A stretch of 64,000 bases of DNA. Origin: Vibrio sp. CDRSL-10 TSBA. GTDB lineage: Bacteria; Pseudomonadota; Gammaproteobacteria; Enterobacterales; Vibrionaceae. Location: the NCBI GenBank assembly GCA_039696685.1, contig CP155566.1:1178001-1242000 (forward strand). Reading direction: 5' to 3'. The notes below the pieces were generated by a model. It saw nothing but the letters and a program-made list of their open reading frames with translations. It was not told where the DNA came from and ran no database searches. Positions 32,239 through 40,531 of the stretch are shown here, piece after piece (positions within the stretch are counted from its first letter, which is position 1; every line of letters begins with the position of its first letter). The position numbers were made by a program, and so were the translations under genes.

Positions 32239-33314
32239 GATAACTGTTTCTCTTGAGCTTTTTCTTCTGGGGTTAGTGACAACCCAAGTTCAATTTTTAA
32301 TGCGTTTGCGGTAAGTTGAATATTCGTAGTCGACTTACTTAATTTACCGTGGTTCATGCTTCGTTTTATCCACTCTGGATTGGTTTTTAACCAGTTTACT
32401 TTAGTGAGTGGTTGAAGCTTCTTTTTCCAATTGTTTGGCTCTTGGCACAGAAGGTGTTTGCCTAAAAGACCGATGGCATGTAAGCCCACCCCATGAGCAT
32501 GAATGTATTCTTGCCTTAGCTGTACTGGTGAAACTTCTTTATCCATAACCATTTGCCAATCTTTAATATGACGAGTGACTTCTTCCCAAAATTCAGCGGC
32601 TAACTTCTTTTCATCATCACTGAAGCCGTCTTTTGGTCCTTTACTTAAAAGTGCGCGAGTAGACTGCTTGATACTACTTAAAGTGAAAAGTTTGTTGGAT
32701 TTTGGACTGATGTTGGATTTCTCCATTTCAGTCAGCCCGATAAATGGTTTCACTTTGGTGGCTAGCTCGCGTGCAAGCTCTGAGCTCTCATCTCTGTGGT
32801 CATATAGTGTCCCCAGCGAAGTACTTGGTTTTACTGCATATTTATTAAGGTCGGCAAACATTTGCTGGCTTCGATCTAACCCTTCGTCAACAAAAAACAG
32901 AACAGGTATATTGTCTTGCCCCAGGTCTGGGTTTTCTTTTAGTGCTTCCTCTATAGCTTTTCGACGATGCTGACCATCATTAATCAAAATCTGTGCATCC
33001 ATAGGAATTTGTAGGATCCCCAGGTTGGGAGCACCTTCATGATCGTGAAAAGAGATATCGACCCCAACCGAAGCTGTTAAAGCTGAGAATACGTACTCTT
33101 TCGGGTTATCGAGCAAGTATTTAACCATTTCAGGAATCCGGGTTTTATTCAACGTCCGTTGAGCTCTCAACTCGGGAGGCACATCATCTTCGTTGTAGCT
33201 GAAAATTTTAGGGATGATCCTGAGAGGGCATGTGGCGATGTAAAATGGACGACCAGCTTGAATACCTCTGACAGCAGGAAACGAGTAGCAATAGCCCGAG
33301 TCTTGATTTTGCAT
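32235..33314 (-). CDS. dndB: DndB, DGQHR-domain protein of the dnd operon
   Basis: The 359-residue product has the DGQHR motif (LINDGQHRRKAIEE) at 113-117. DndB is dispensable for modification but influences which sites are modified and can repress the dnd operon in Salmonella. It is the first gene of dndBCDE here, directly behind a promoter flanked by inverted repeats (33331-33381), which fits autoregulation. It has a four-base ATGA overlap with dndC. Confidence 0.92.
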   Translation of the reverse strand: MQNQDSGYCYSFPAVRGIQAGRPFYIATCPLRIIPKIFSYNEDDVPPELRAQRTLNKTRIPEMVKYLLDNPKEYVFSALTASVGVDISFHDHEGAPNLGILQIPMDAQILINDGQHRRKAIEEALKENPDLGQDNIPVLFFVDEGLDRSQQMFADLNKYAVKPSTSLGTLYDHRDESSELARELATKVKPFIGLTEMEKSNISPKSNKLFTLSSIKQSTRALLSKGPKDGFSDDEKKLAAEFWEEVTRHIKDWQMVMDKEVSPVQLRQEYIHAHGVGLHAIGLLGKHLLCQEPNNWKKKLQPLTKVNWLKTNPEWIKRSMNHGKLSKSTTNIQLTANALKIELGLSLTPEEKAQEKQLS

Positions 33315-33330
33315 AGTTAGCTCTAATGGT

Positions 33331-33351
33331 TATGTCATTACTGATGACATA
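33331..33351. promoter_or_regulatory. Inverted repeat at the dndB transcription start
   Basis: TATGTCAT (33331-33338), five bases, then ATGACATA (33344-33351): perfect 8-bp arms. It sits just downstream of the predicted -10 of the dndB promoter, where a bound repressor would block transcription. Confidence 0.6.
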
Positions 33352-33352
33352 A

Positions 33353-33381
33353 AATATAGACGGTATGTCATTTTTTGACAA
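33353..33381 (-). promoter_or_regulatory. Predicted dndBCDE promoter
   Basis: On the minus strand, -35 TTGTCA (33381-33376) and -10 TATATT (33358-33353) are separated by exactly 17 bases. A TGTCA-N5-TGACA inverted repeat (33366-33380) overlaps the -35 element, and another TATGTCA lies at 33437-33443. Confidence 0.65.
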
Positions 33382-33512
33382 ACTAATCTTGTTTTTTGTT
33401 ATGAAATGATTTTTCAGATGCGAAATCTTACATGGGTATGTCAAAAACGAGTCGGACATTCTACAGATATAAACGGTAGATTTCTATGGCACGATTGGCT
33501 TTTCTACTGGTT

Positions 33513-35540
33513 TTAAATGGTAGGCATTGAGCGTATTGTAAACCCTTTGATTTCCTTATTATATTTCCCAAGCAAGATCTCAAACTCAGGACGAATCATT
33601 TGAGTTTCCTTAGTTGGTTCAAACTCCATCAATGCCGCTAATCGCTTATCAAAACGGAGTTGCTTGCCGTAGTTTTCGTGCTCTTTTGGCATGTAAAGGT
33701 GTTTGTTGAGTAGGGGCGGCCTGCGATTCTCGTTCATGTAATCAAAGAAGTCGATGTCCTGCTCAGCCATTTTTATTTTGATGCGTTCGACTAAGAAAGG
33801 GACTGATTTTTCGTAGTCATCGTACGCTGTTAAAGTGAGTTTGCCTGACGTGATATGGATTTTGATAAGGTCTATCTCTTCATCCAGTTCACCATACATT
33901 TGCAAGCCGGCCCCAACATATACTCGCAGTAGTAATGGCAAGTCATCGATAAAGTCTCTATGCAAAATCAGTGAATGTCCTTCATTAAGCAGACTGGCAG
34001 GTAACATTTGATGAGCCTTTTCACATTGCGTCTTGAGCAAGTCTGTATCGGCTATCGCAAACAACAGCTCTGCTGCCAGGTTTAGAGTGGTTTTGTAATC
34101 ATCAAAAAGAGCTTTAATGTCACGTTTAAGCGATTCTGCCTGTTGAGTGTAAGGCTTTCTTTTTTCAAATAGCCCCATAGCAAAGTAAAGTAACAGGTCT
34201 TCTTTACGGCTCTTTTGTGCATGTTCAAACTCTTTGGTATCAAACATATCTCGCAGTAATCCAAACGCTTTTTTGTGTGAACCTATGAGCTCCTTGATTT
34301 TGTCTGAACGCTCAAATTCATCATTCGCAGGAATACGCCCCAACTCCAGGCAGGTATTCCAAAATTCATTAAATAAGTCCGGATGTTGAGTGATAAGGAG
34401 TTTAGCTTTGTCGCTTGCCTCTGCAGGTGCCGGAGACGTCAGTTGTTGCCAATTATAGTGCCGTTTATACTTACGCTGTAGGTAGTGCTGTTCTTCGATT
34501 TTATCTTTGAAAATGTAGAAAATTCCGGGAGCTACAGTAATTACATCTTCTTGTAAGCTTCGGCCGATATACGCCTTGATTTCAGCTTGCGCGTAGTATT
34601 TCTGGAAGGTATTGCGACTGGTGATTACTCCATCTTTGTATGGCTTGAATTGAGCTATGTAGTGTTCACTTGCGAGCATAACGGAGACAACGAGAAACTT
34701 ATCCGTTAACTCCCACGCATCTAGCAAGACAGCAAGCCTTTCATCTTGATCTTCAATAACGTTGAGTACGAATCCTAAGTTAACAATGTCTGAGTTTATC
34801 TTATCATTATCGGGCTTAAAGTTGGGATCCCAACCAAGAGCATCTAATCCGTGAGCTTCGAGCTCTCTTAAATCATCTCCTCGTCCGCATCCATAATCGA
34901 AAATGGAGTGAGAACCTTCAAGATAACCATGTTTTACTAATGTTTTCATTGGTGTAGAAAGCTCGTGTCTGACTAAAGCTGTTCTATGCCTATCAATTCC
35001 AGGTACCGCAATCTGAGTCTTCGAAGAGGTACGAAACAAACGTCCTTCAACGAGTTGATATCCGTGCTGCGCAATGATGTTTTCCCAGGAACGTTTAAAC
35101 CCAATCAAACGACTTTTCTCGTAAAGACCTGCATTTTCACCTTCTTGCGTGATAGTGGCGAAGTACTCGTAATAGTCACTATCGGGTAAGATCATGGTTT
35201 CTTTTCGATGCAATATCGGCGGATTATCTGAGCCTTGATAGCTTGTAATCTTATGGCTTAACTTGGAGAGGTTAACGTTTACGCTTTGATTCAAAGCAGG
35301 GTAAGAATCTGAGTAAAAATCAGGATAATGCAGCAAGGACAAACGAAACTCCTTTTTAAACAGTTTCACCAGATTCCAGCTATCATCGTTCAAGCTTACT
35401 GCTTTTGCGACTGCAGGAACAAACTGAGCCAGCCTATTGGGTAAGGTAACAAGTGCATCTTTATGAATATAGACTGCCTCAGGCAGTTGTTTCCCTATCC
35501 CTATCTGCGCGACAAGCTCAGCAAACTGTTTTTCGTTCAT
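33513..35540 (-). CDS. DNA phosphorothioation-associated putative methyltransferase
   Basis: A 675-residue protein with a SAM-binding core FDYGCGRGDDLRELEAHG around 213-230 and a following acidic motif (ALGWDPNF), like class I methyltransferases. The N-terminal half (HRKETMILPDSDYYEYFATIT) and overall length match the putative methyltransferase regularly found beside dnd genes. Its substrate is not established; DNA, possibly at the same motif as the sulfur mark, is plausible. It reads toward dndB with about 200 bases between them, and its frame is intact. It starts MNEKQFAELVAQIGIGK. Confidence 0.85.
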   Translation of the reverse strand: MNEKQFAELVAQIGIGKQLPEAVYIHKDALVTLPNRLAQFVPAVAKAVSLNDDSWNLVKLFKKEFRLSLLHYPDFYSDSYPALNQSVNVNLSKLSHKITSYQGSDNPPILHRKETMILPDSDYYEYFATITQEGENAGLYEKSRLIGFKRSWENIIAQHGYQLVEGRLFRTSSKTQIAVPGIDRHRTALVRHELSTPMKTLVKHGYLEGSHSIFDYGCGRGDDLRELEAHGLDALGWDPNFKPDNDKINSDIVNLGFVLNVIEDQDERLAVLLDAWELTDKFLVVSVMLASEHYIAQFKPYKDGVITSRNTFQKYYAQAEIKAYIGRSLQEDVITVAPGIFYIFKDKIEEQHYLQRKYKRHYNWQQLTSPAPAEASDKAKLLITQHPDLFNEFWNTCLELGRIPANDEFERSDKIKELIGSHKKAFGLLRDMFDTKEFEHAQKSRKEDLLLYFAMGLFEKRKPYTQQAESLKRDIKALFDDYKTTLNLAAELLFAIADTDLLKTQCEKAHQMLPASLLNEGHSLILHRDFIDDLPLLLRVYVGAGLQMYGELDEEIDLIKIHITSGKLTLTAYDDYEKSVPFLVERIKIKMAEQDIDFFDYMNENRRPPLLNKHLYMPKEHENYGKQLRFDKRLAALMEFEPTKETQMIRPEFEILLGKYNKEIKGFTIRSMPTI

Positions 35541-35792
35541 TCTCGGTCCCTTGTAATACCTTTTTTTAACCCGTTGAATTAATTATCTATGTAACCCTAA
35601 CTTCGTCCTAAAAGCAGGTAGTGTCGATTAAGCTGCTCTGCTGCTTTTGGGACGAGGATTATCTTTTTTCGAGCCAGAATGCGCGTAACTACAAGCTTAC
35701 TAGCGTACCAAACAAGAGAACCGTTCAGATGTGCACTTGTGACTATATTTAATAGACCAGTGTTCTCAAGGCAGTTCAAGTTTGGAGTGTAT

Positions 35793-36176
35793 ATGCTGTT
35801 CTATCTTTCCGTCGTTTCTATTTTCGCTCTAGGATATTTAGCGCAAACTACTGGTCTGTGCATGGTTAGAGGAGTGAAGCAGGCAATTCTGGGTCAGCCG
35901 AATTTTTTAATCGCGATACTCTTTAGTGGCTCACTTACTTGGATTGCAATAGAGCTAAGCGGAGACACTTTGGCAGATGGGCGTTTAGAGGCGTACTGGC
36001 CAAGTATCTATTCCTTTATAGGCGGAGTGCTTTTTGGTGTTGGAGCGTCTTTGAATGGCGGTTGTGGAGTATCAACGGTTAGCCGTTTTGCCAGAGGAGA
36101 TCTTGTGATGAGTTCTACTATTTTAGGCTGGCTAGTCGGCTGGATAATATTTTTACCACTGTTATCGTTTCTCTGA
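35793..36176 (+). CDS. YeeE/YedE family sulfur transporter, first half-protein
   Basis: A 127-residue membrane protein with about four helices and conserved cysteine motifs QTTGLCMVRGVKQAI and GGCGVSTVSRFARGDL. In the YeeE/YedE family such Cys residues line a thiosulfate-conducting pore. The ATG at 35793 (MLFYLSVVSIFALGYLAQ) is preferred to an upstream start at 35679. Thirteen bases separate it from the companion gene, and together they make up one full YeeE-like transporter. Confidence 0.75.
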   Translation: MLFYLSVVSIFALGYLAQTTGLCMVRGVKQAILGQPNFLIAILFSGSLTWIAIELSGDTLADGRLEAYWPSIYSFIGGVLFGVGASLNGGCGVSTVSRFARGDLVMSSTILGWLVGWIIFLPLLSFL

Positions 36177-36189
36177 GGCTAGAAGTGAA

Positions 36190-36699
36190 ATGATATTGCT
36201 TGATGGTCGTCAGCACTTGTTGCTTATTCCTCTCACGCTGGTTCTTGGAATCGCTATATACCGAATGCAGAACGATAATAAAAAGCTTTGGTTATCTATG
36301 CTCGGCATTGGTCTGATGGCGGGGATTGTGTTTGTCACCGAGCCGCATTGGACACCTAGTAGTCTACTAAAATCAATTAGTGTATCTATATGGCTTAATG
36401 ATGAATCATCTTGGCCTGAGCTACCACGATTCTATCTCATCGCAGCACTTTTAGCTGGAATGATTTCAGCCTCTGTGGTTGGCAAAACCTTTGATTTGAG
36501 AGGATTTCGATTCTCTGGTCTGGTGAGACATTCCTGCGCAGGTATCTTAATGGGATGCGGAGCCGTTATAGCAAATGGTGGTAACGATACACAGCTACTG
36601 GTTGCGATGCCGGCTTTATCCCTAGCAGGGTACACAGCCGTGTTCAGCATTATTTTGGGTATCTATATCGGGTTAAAGATCTCAAAATCTACAGGCTAA
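36190..36699 (+). CDS. YeeE/YedE family sulfur transporter, second half-protein
   Basis: The 169-residue membrane protein has about five helices and the second YeeE-type signature near its C-terminus (HSCAGILMGCGAVIANGGND). Several stops in all frames lie between it and the preceding gene, so this is a genuine two-gene arrangement, known for this family, and not a single frameshift. By analogy it would import thiosulfate or a similar reduced sulfur species; the link to the neighbouring sulfur-modification genes is inference. Confidence 0.72.
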   Translation: MILLDGRQHLLLIPLTLVLGIAIYRMQNDNKKLWLSMLGIGLMAGIVFVTEPHWTPSSLLKSISVSIWLNDESSWPELPRFYLIAALLAGMISASVVGKTFDLRGFRFSGLVRHSCAGILMGCGAVIANGGNDTQLLVAMPALSLAGYTAVFSIILGIYIGLKISKSTG

Positions 36700-37151
36700 A
36701 ATATGAATAAGAATACCAGCAAAGTGAAATTATGGCGAAGTCTACGAAACTAATTTTATCTGAAATTTATTTAGCCTATTTACAGGTGATAGATTTATTT
36801 TAGTTAATTAATTATATTTCACTTTATTTAATAGTTATATCTTTAAATAAGAATATAATTAGTCCAACTTTAATATTTATATTAAATCATGAATTACCCA
36901 TGCAAACTTAAGTGTTATTCACTGTGAACCTTTACAGCTAAACCTTCGTATCCAATATGCAGAGCAGTTTCACAACAATGCAGATTAACACTATGACTTT
37001 ATTGAATAATATTCTGTAAGTGTGATTTTCTGGTCCTGAAATAGCCAGAAAGTGCTGTGTTGCTTTGTTAAATTTGTTACTAATTTTGGAAAATCCTAAG
37101 GTCTTGAATTAGGGTTTAAGGGTTATAACTCGAATAATACAGGGGTTGGTA
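36700..37151 (+). other. Gene-free AT-rich gap before cioA
   Basis: About 450 bases, strongly AT-rich at 36770-36890. No gene, repeat or tRNA-end duplication seen. It must contain the cioAB promoter, and probably the right border of the island, because base composition changes sharply at about 37150. Confidence 0.5.
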
Positions 37152-38568
37152 ATGTTTGGATTGGATGCATTTGAACTTGCCAGAATACAGTTTGCGTTTA
37201 CCGTTTCCTTTCATATTATTTTTCCTGCACTGACCATAGGTGTCGCCAGTTACCTTGCGGTGTTGGAGGGCTTGTGGCTGAAAACTAACGATAAAACCTA
37301 TCTGTCGCTTTATCATTTCTGGTCGAAGATTTTTGCGGTTAACTTCGGTATGGGTGTGGTTTCCGGCTTGGTGATGGCCTACCAGTTCGGGACCAACTGG
37401 AGCGGGTTCTCTGAATTCGCTGGTAGTGTTACCGGGCCTTTGCTGACCTATGAGGTGCTGACGGCTTTCTTCCTCGAAGCGGGTTTCCTCGGGGTAATGC
37501 TGTTTGGCTGGAATCGGGTCGGGAGAGGGCTGCACTTCTTTGCGACCTGTATGGTGGCGCTGGGGACACTGATGTCTACCTTCTGGATCTTGTCATCGAA
37601 CAGCTGGATGCACACGCCGCAGGGCTTTAGCATTCAGGATGGGGTGGTGATCCCGGAAAGCTGGATGGAAATCGTCTTTAACCCTTCTTTCCCGTATCGA
37701 CTGTTCCATATGACGATTGCGGCCTTCCTGTCCAGTGCCTTGTTTGTCGGCGCTTCTGCGGCCTGGCACCTGCTGAAAGGTAATGATAGCCCCGCGATCA
37801 AAAAGATGTTTTCAATGTCGCTTTGGATGGCGCTGATTGTTGCCCCAATCCAGGCTGTGGTGGGTGATGCGCATGGCCTGAATACGCTTGAGCATCAGCC
37901 GGCTAAAATCGCGGCGATAGAAGGGCATTGGGAGAAACGAGCCCGGTGAGGCCACTCCTCTGATTTTGTTTGGCATTCCGGATATGGAAGAGGAGCGCAC
38001 CAAGTATGCAGTTGAGATCCCGTATCTCGGTAGCTTAATTCTCACCCACAGCCTGGATAAACAAATCCCGGCGCTGAAAAGCTTCCCTAAAGAGGATCGG
38101 CCAAATGCCACCATTATCTTCTGGTCGTTCAGAATTATGGTTGCGCTGGGCTTACTGATGATTGTACTTGGTGTGCTTGGCTTGTGGCTGAGAAAGAAAG
38201 GCAATCTCTATCAATGCCGGCCGTTTCTCAAGTTTGCGCTTTACATGGGGCCATCCGGACTGATTGCGATTCTGGCCGGCTGGTTTACCACTGAAATCGG
38301 TCGTCAGCCCTGGGTGGTGTACGGTCTGCAACGTACTCGTGATGCGGTCTCGCTGCATTCTGATTTACACATGTCCTTCACCTTGCTGGCCTTTGTTGTG
38401 GTGTATACCTCTGTGTTTGGTGTCGGGTACGTCTATCTGATGAAACTGATTAAAATCGGGCCGGATGAAGGTGATGTTCATCATGACGAGCCGGATATCT
38501 CACACACGCCCGCGCGGCCGTTGTCGGCGGTTCGTGACAGAATTGATGGTCCGGAAGGAGGGAAATAA
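37152..38568 (+). pseudogene. cioA: Cyanide-insensitive-type bd oxidase subunit I (CioA), frameshifted as sequenced
   Basis: A CydA homologue of about 471 residues with a short Q-loop, the type called CIO. It starts at ATG 37152 (MFGLDAFELARIQFAFTVSFH) after AGGGG. Family motifs: NFGMGVVSGLVMAYQFGTNWS, LEAGFLGVMLFGWNRV and TEIGRQPWVVYGLQRT. The frame stops at 37949; removing one A of AAA 37935-37937 (GAAAC to GAAC) gives HWENEPGEATPLILFGIPD and continues to 38568. It encodes quinol oxidation and oxygen reduction in the inner membrane, and such oxidases often tolerate cyanide or sulfide. The break is probably a sequencing artefact. Confidence 0.9.
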
Positions 38569-38569
38569 C

Positions 38570-39577
38570 ATGGGTATTGATCTCTCGATTATCTGGTTTG
38601 TGATTATTGTTTTCTCGACCCTGATGTACATTCTGATGGATGGTTTTGACCTGGGGATAGGCATTCTGTTCCCGTTCAATAAAGACGAAACGCATCGTGA
38701 TGTCATGGTGAACACGGTCGCGCCGGTGTGGGATGGGAACGAAACCTGGCTGGTGCTTGGCGGCGCGGCTTTGTACGGCGCATTCCCGCTTGCTTATGCG
38801 GTGATAGCTGATGCGCTGGCCATTCCTCTGACCATCATGTTGATTGGCCTTATCTTCCGCGGGGTGGCATTTGAATTCCGCTTCAAGGCTATTCCTGAGC
38901 ACCGCGCTTTTTGGGATAAAGCGTTTATCGGCGGGTCGATTGTTGCGACGTTCAGCCAGGGCGTCGTGCTAGGGACCATCATCAACGGGTTGGAAGTGAC
39001 CGGGCGAACGTACAGCGGCCCGTCGCTGATCTGGCTGGCGCCATTTCCGCTCTTTTGTGGCTTTGGGCTATTGGTTGCTTACGCGTTGCTGGGCTGTACC
39101 TGGCTGATCCTGAAAAGTGAAGGCGACCTGCACAAACGCATGTCTGAACTGGCGGTTCCGTTGACCTACGTGATGCTTGCCGCGATTGTTATCGTCAGTA
39201 TCTGGACTCCTTTGATGCACAGTGACATCGCCGCGCGCTGGTTTACCTGGCCCCAGATTATGTGGTTTGCGCCGGTTCCTATATTGGTCGTACTCTGCTC
39301 GTGGTGGCTGATCCGCTCGGTTTACAACCATGCTCATTATCTGCCGTTCATGCTGACCCTGATGCTGATGTTCCTCGGTTTTACCGGGCTTGGCATTAGC
39401 CTGTGGCCGAATATTATTCCGCCGGCAATCAGTATCTGGCAGGCAGCATCACCACCGCAAAGTCAGGGCTTTATGCTGGTGGGGGGATTGCTGATCATTC
39501 CGGTCATTCTGGTTTACACCTCGTGGAGCTATTACGTGTTCCGCGGCAAAGTGAAACCAGGCGAAAATTATCATTAA
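38570..39577 (+). CDS. cioB: Cyanide-insensitive-type bd oxidase subunit II (CioB)
   Basis: A 335-residue CydB-like membrane protein starting MGIDLSIIWFVIIVFSTLMYI, behind a GGAGGG ribosome site and one base after the cioA stop. DGFDLGIGILFPF and PVWDGNETWLVLGGAALYGAFP match the CydB family but are clearly different from the window's own cydB product. It forms an operon with cioA and the small DUF2474 gene. Confidence 0.93.
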   Translation: MGIDLSIIWFVIIVFSTLMYILMDGFDLGIGILFPFNKDETHRDVMVNTVAPVWDGNETWLVLGGAALYGAFPLAYAVIADALAIPLTIMLIGLIFRGVAFEFRFKAIPEHRAFWDKAFIGGSIVATFSQGVVLGTIINGLEVTGRTYSGPSLIWLAPFPLFCGFGLLVAYALLGCTWLILKSEGDLHKRMSELAVPLTYVMLAAIVIVSIWTPLMHSDIAARWFTWPQIMWFAPVPILVVLCSWWLIRSVYNHAHYLPFMLTLMLMFLGFTGLGISLWPNIIPPAISIWQAASPPQSQGFMLVGGLLIIPVILVYTSWSYYVFRGKVKPGENYH

Positions 39578-39595
39578 CGCGCCGGAGGTGACACG

Positions 39596-39739
39596 ATGAA
39601 CACGACTGACAAAACACCGGGTCCATGGTGGAAAAAAATCATGTGGCTGGTGGTTATCTGGAGTGGCAGTGTGGCGGCCTTGTTTGTGGTGTCTCTGCTG
39701 CTGAAAGGCTTTATGAATGCTGCAGGGTTGCATACTTAA
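39596..39739 (+). CDS. DUF2474-type small membrane peptide of the cio operon
   Basis: 47 residues: a Trp/Lys-rich start (GPWWKKIMWLVVIWSGSVA) followed by one membrane helix. The start is ATG 39596 after GGAGGTG. DUF2474 peptides occupy the place of CydX downstream of cioAB-type genes and are presumed small oxidase subunits. Confidence 0.82.
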   Translation: MNTTDKTPGPWWKKIMWLVVIWSGSVAALFVVSLLLKGFMNAAGLHT

Positions 39740-39787
39740 GTAGAGGGTAAGCTACTCATTTTATAATAATCTCAGTCAAGTGAATGT

Positions 39788-39816
39788 AACCCCGGCTTTG
39801 TGGCCGGGGTTTGTTT
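39788..39816 (+). terminator. Terminator after the cio operon
   Basis: The stem AACCCCGGC (39788-39796) / GCCGGGGTT (39803-39811) with a six-base loop is followed by a short T-rich stretch. Confidence 0.8.
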
Positions 39817-39838
39817 TCTGATTACCTGGGGGAACAGG

Positions 39839-39931
39839 TCAAATCACCGAATCCAGCCAGACCAGGATCATGTCGGCGTAGAGGGCGATCAGTCCGGCTA
39901 CCAGCCCGATGGCACTGATCAACAGGATCAT
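39839..39931 (-). CDS. 30-residue single-helix membrane peptide
   Basis: Reads MILLISAIGLVAGLIALYAD then MILVWLDSVI. It has an excellent ribosome site (GGGAGGTGAAAAATG), and its ATG overlaps the stop of the upstream gene (ATGA), so translation is coupled. No family recognised. With its partner it may form a small membrane complex; its position beside cioAB invites, but does not prove, a respiratory link. Confidence 0.6.
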   Translation of the reverse strand: MILLISAIGLVAGLIALYADMILVWLDSVI

Positions 39932-40122
39932 TTTTCACCTCCCTGATGCTGGCGATGCCAGTGCACCACGTAGATCAGTGAGGCCGTTACTCCCGCAAGC
40001 AGCAGGGTAGGAATCCACAGCCATGCGCTGCCGTCCCGCGCCAGTAATTCATAAAGCATTAAGGCGACAAACAGGCCAGCTAAAAACAGTGGTGTATACC
40101 CCTCGTCCTTAACTCTGTACAT
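39928..40122 (-). CDS. 64-residue two-helix membrane protein
   Basis: Begins MYRVKDEGYTPLFLAGLFVA, has two hydrophobic segments (about 11-27 and 34-53) and a His-rich end (HWHRQHQGGEK). Preceded by GAGGAGC. Coupled to the 30-residue peptide by a four-base overlap. No family recognised. Confidence 0.6.
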   Translation of the reverse strand: MYRVKDEGYTPLFLAGLFVALMLYELLARDGSAWLWIPTLLLAGVTASLIYVVHWHRQHQGGEK

Positions 40123-40327
40123 AAGTGCTCCTCAAGTTCGCATTGCTGCTGATTATTGTTTTATGCCAGCAAAGGTTTTCCGGTTTGGGTCTTTTGGCCG
40201 TACCGGTATTTGAACTATTAATGAGTATAGATAGGACTGGCTTTTATTACAGTTTGTAAACAACAATAACAGTAGGGGAATTGGCAGGGGATAAAATGGG
40301 TAACAGCGGGTGGTCAATTCCCGCTGT

Positions 40328-40455
40328 TATACCCTTCCTACTTGAAGCTGCAGCGGTGTTGGCTGCATTCGTTCACCCCAATCACATAGTGTCTCTATGC
40401 TCATGGGGATTCACTCATTTGCCGCCTACCTGCAACTCCAAGTTGTTTGGGTATA
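40328..40455. repeat. ERIC element
   Basis: A 128-base imperfect palindrome bounded by TATACCC and GGGTATA. The central part (CTCATGGGGATTCACTC, and CGTTCACCCCAATCAC on the other side) matches the enterobacterial repetitive intergenic consensus known also from vibrios. It lies in the gap between the small membrane genes and the esterase gene; the rest of that gap (40123-40327, 40456-40531) holds no gene. Confidence 0.9.
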
Positions 40456-40531
40456 TTAACGAAGTAAAGCTATTGCCTGTTTAAAGCAATTGCCGGTTTA
40501 AAAATGATTATCTGCGTAAAGGCGCTGTGAA

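Noticed and set aside
35597..35779. 60-codon leftward frame between the methyltransferase and YeeE genes
   Set aside because: No similarity, no ribosome site, and it overlaps the probable promoter region of the YeeE-like pair.
35793..36699. Single YeeE gene split by one of the GAAC-type errors
   Set aside because: The two frames are separated by several stops in all frames and no GAAAC/GTTTC correction joins them; two-gene YeeE pairs are known.
37067..37080. ArcA-like GTTA repeat before cioA
   Set aside because: The two GTTA words are nine bases apart instead of the eleven of the ArcA consensus.
36700..37151. Right attachment site matching the tRNA-Ser 3' end
   Set aside because: I looked for a copy of the tRNA end (TTGCTCACCGCCA) in this gap and did not find one.
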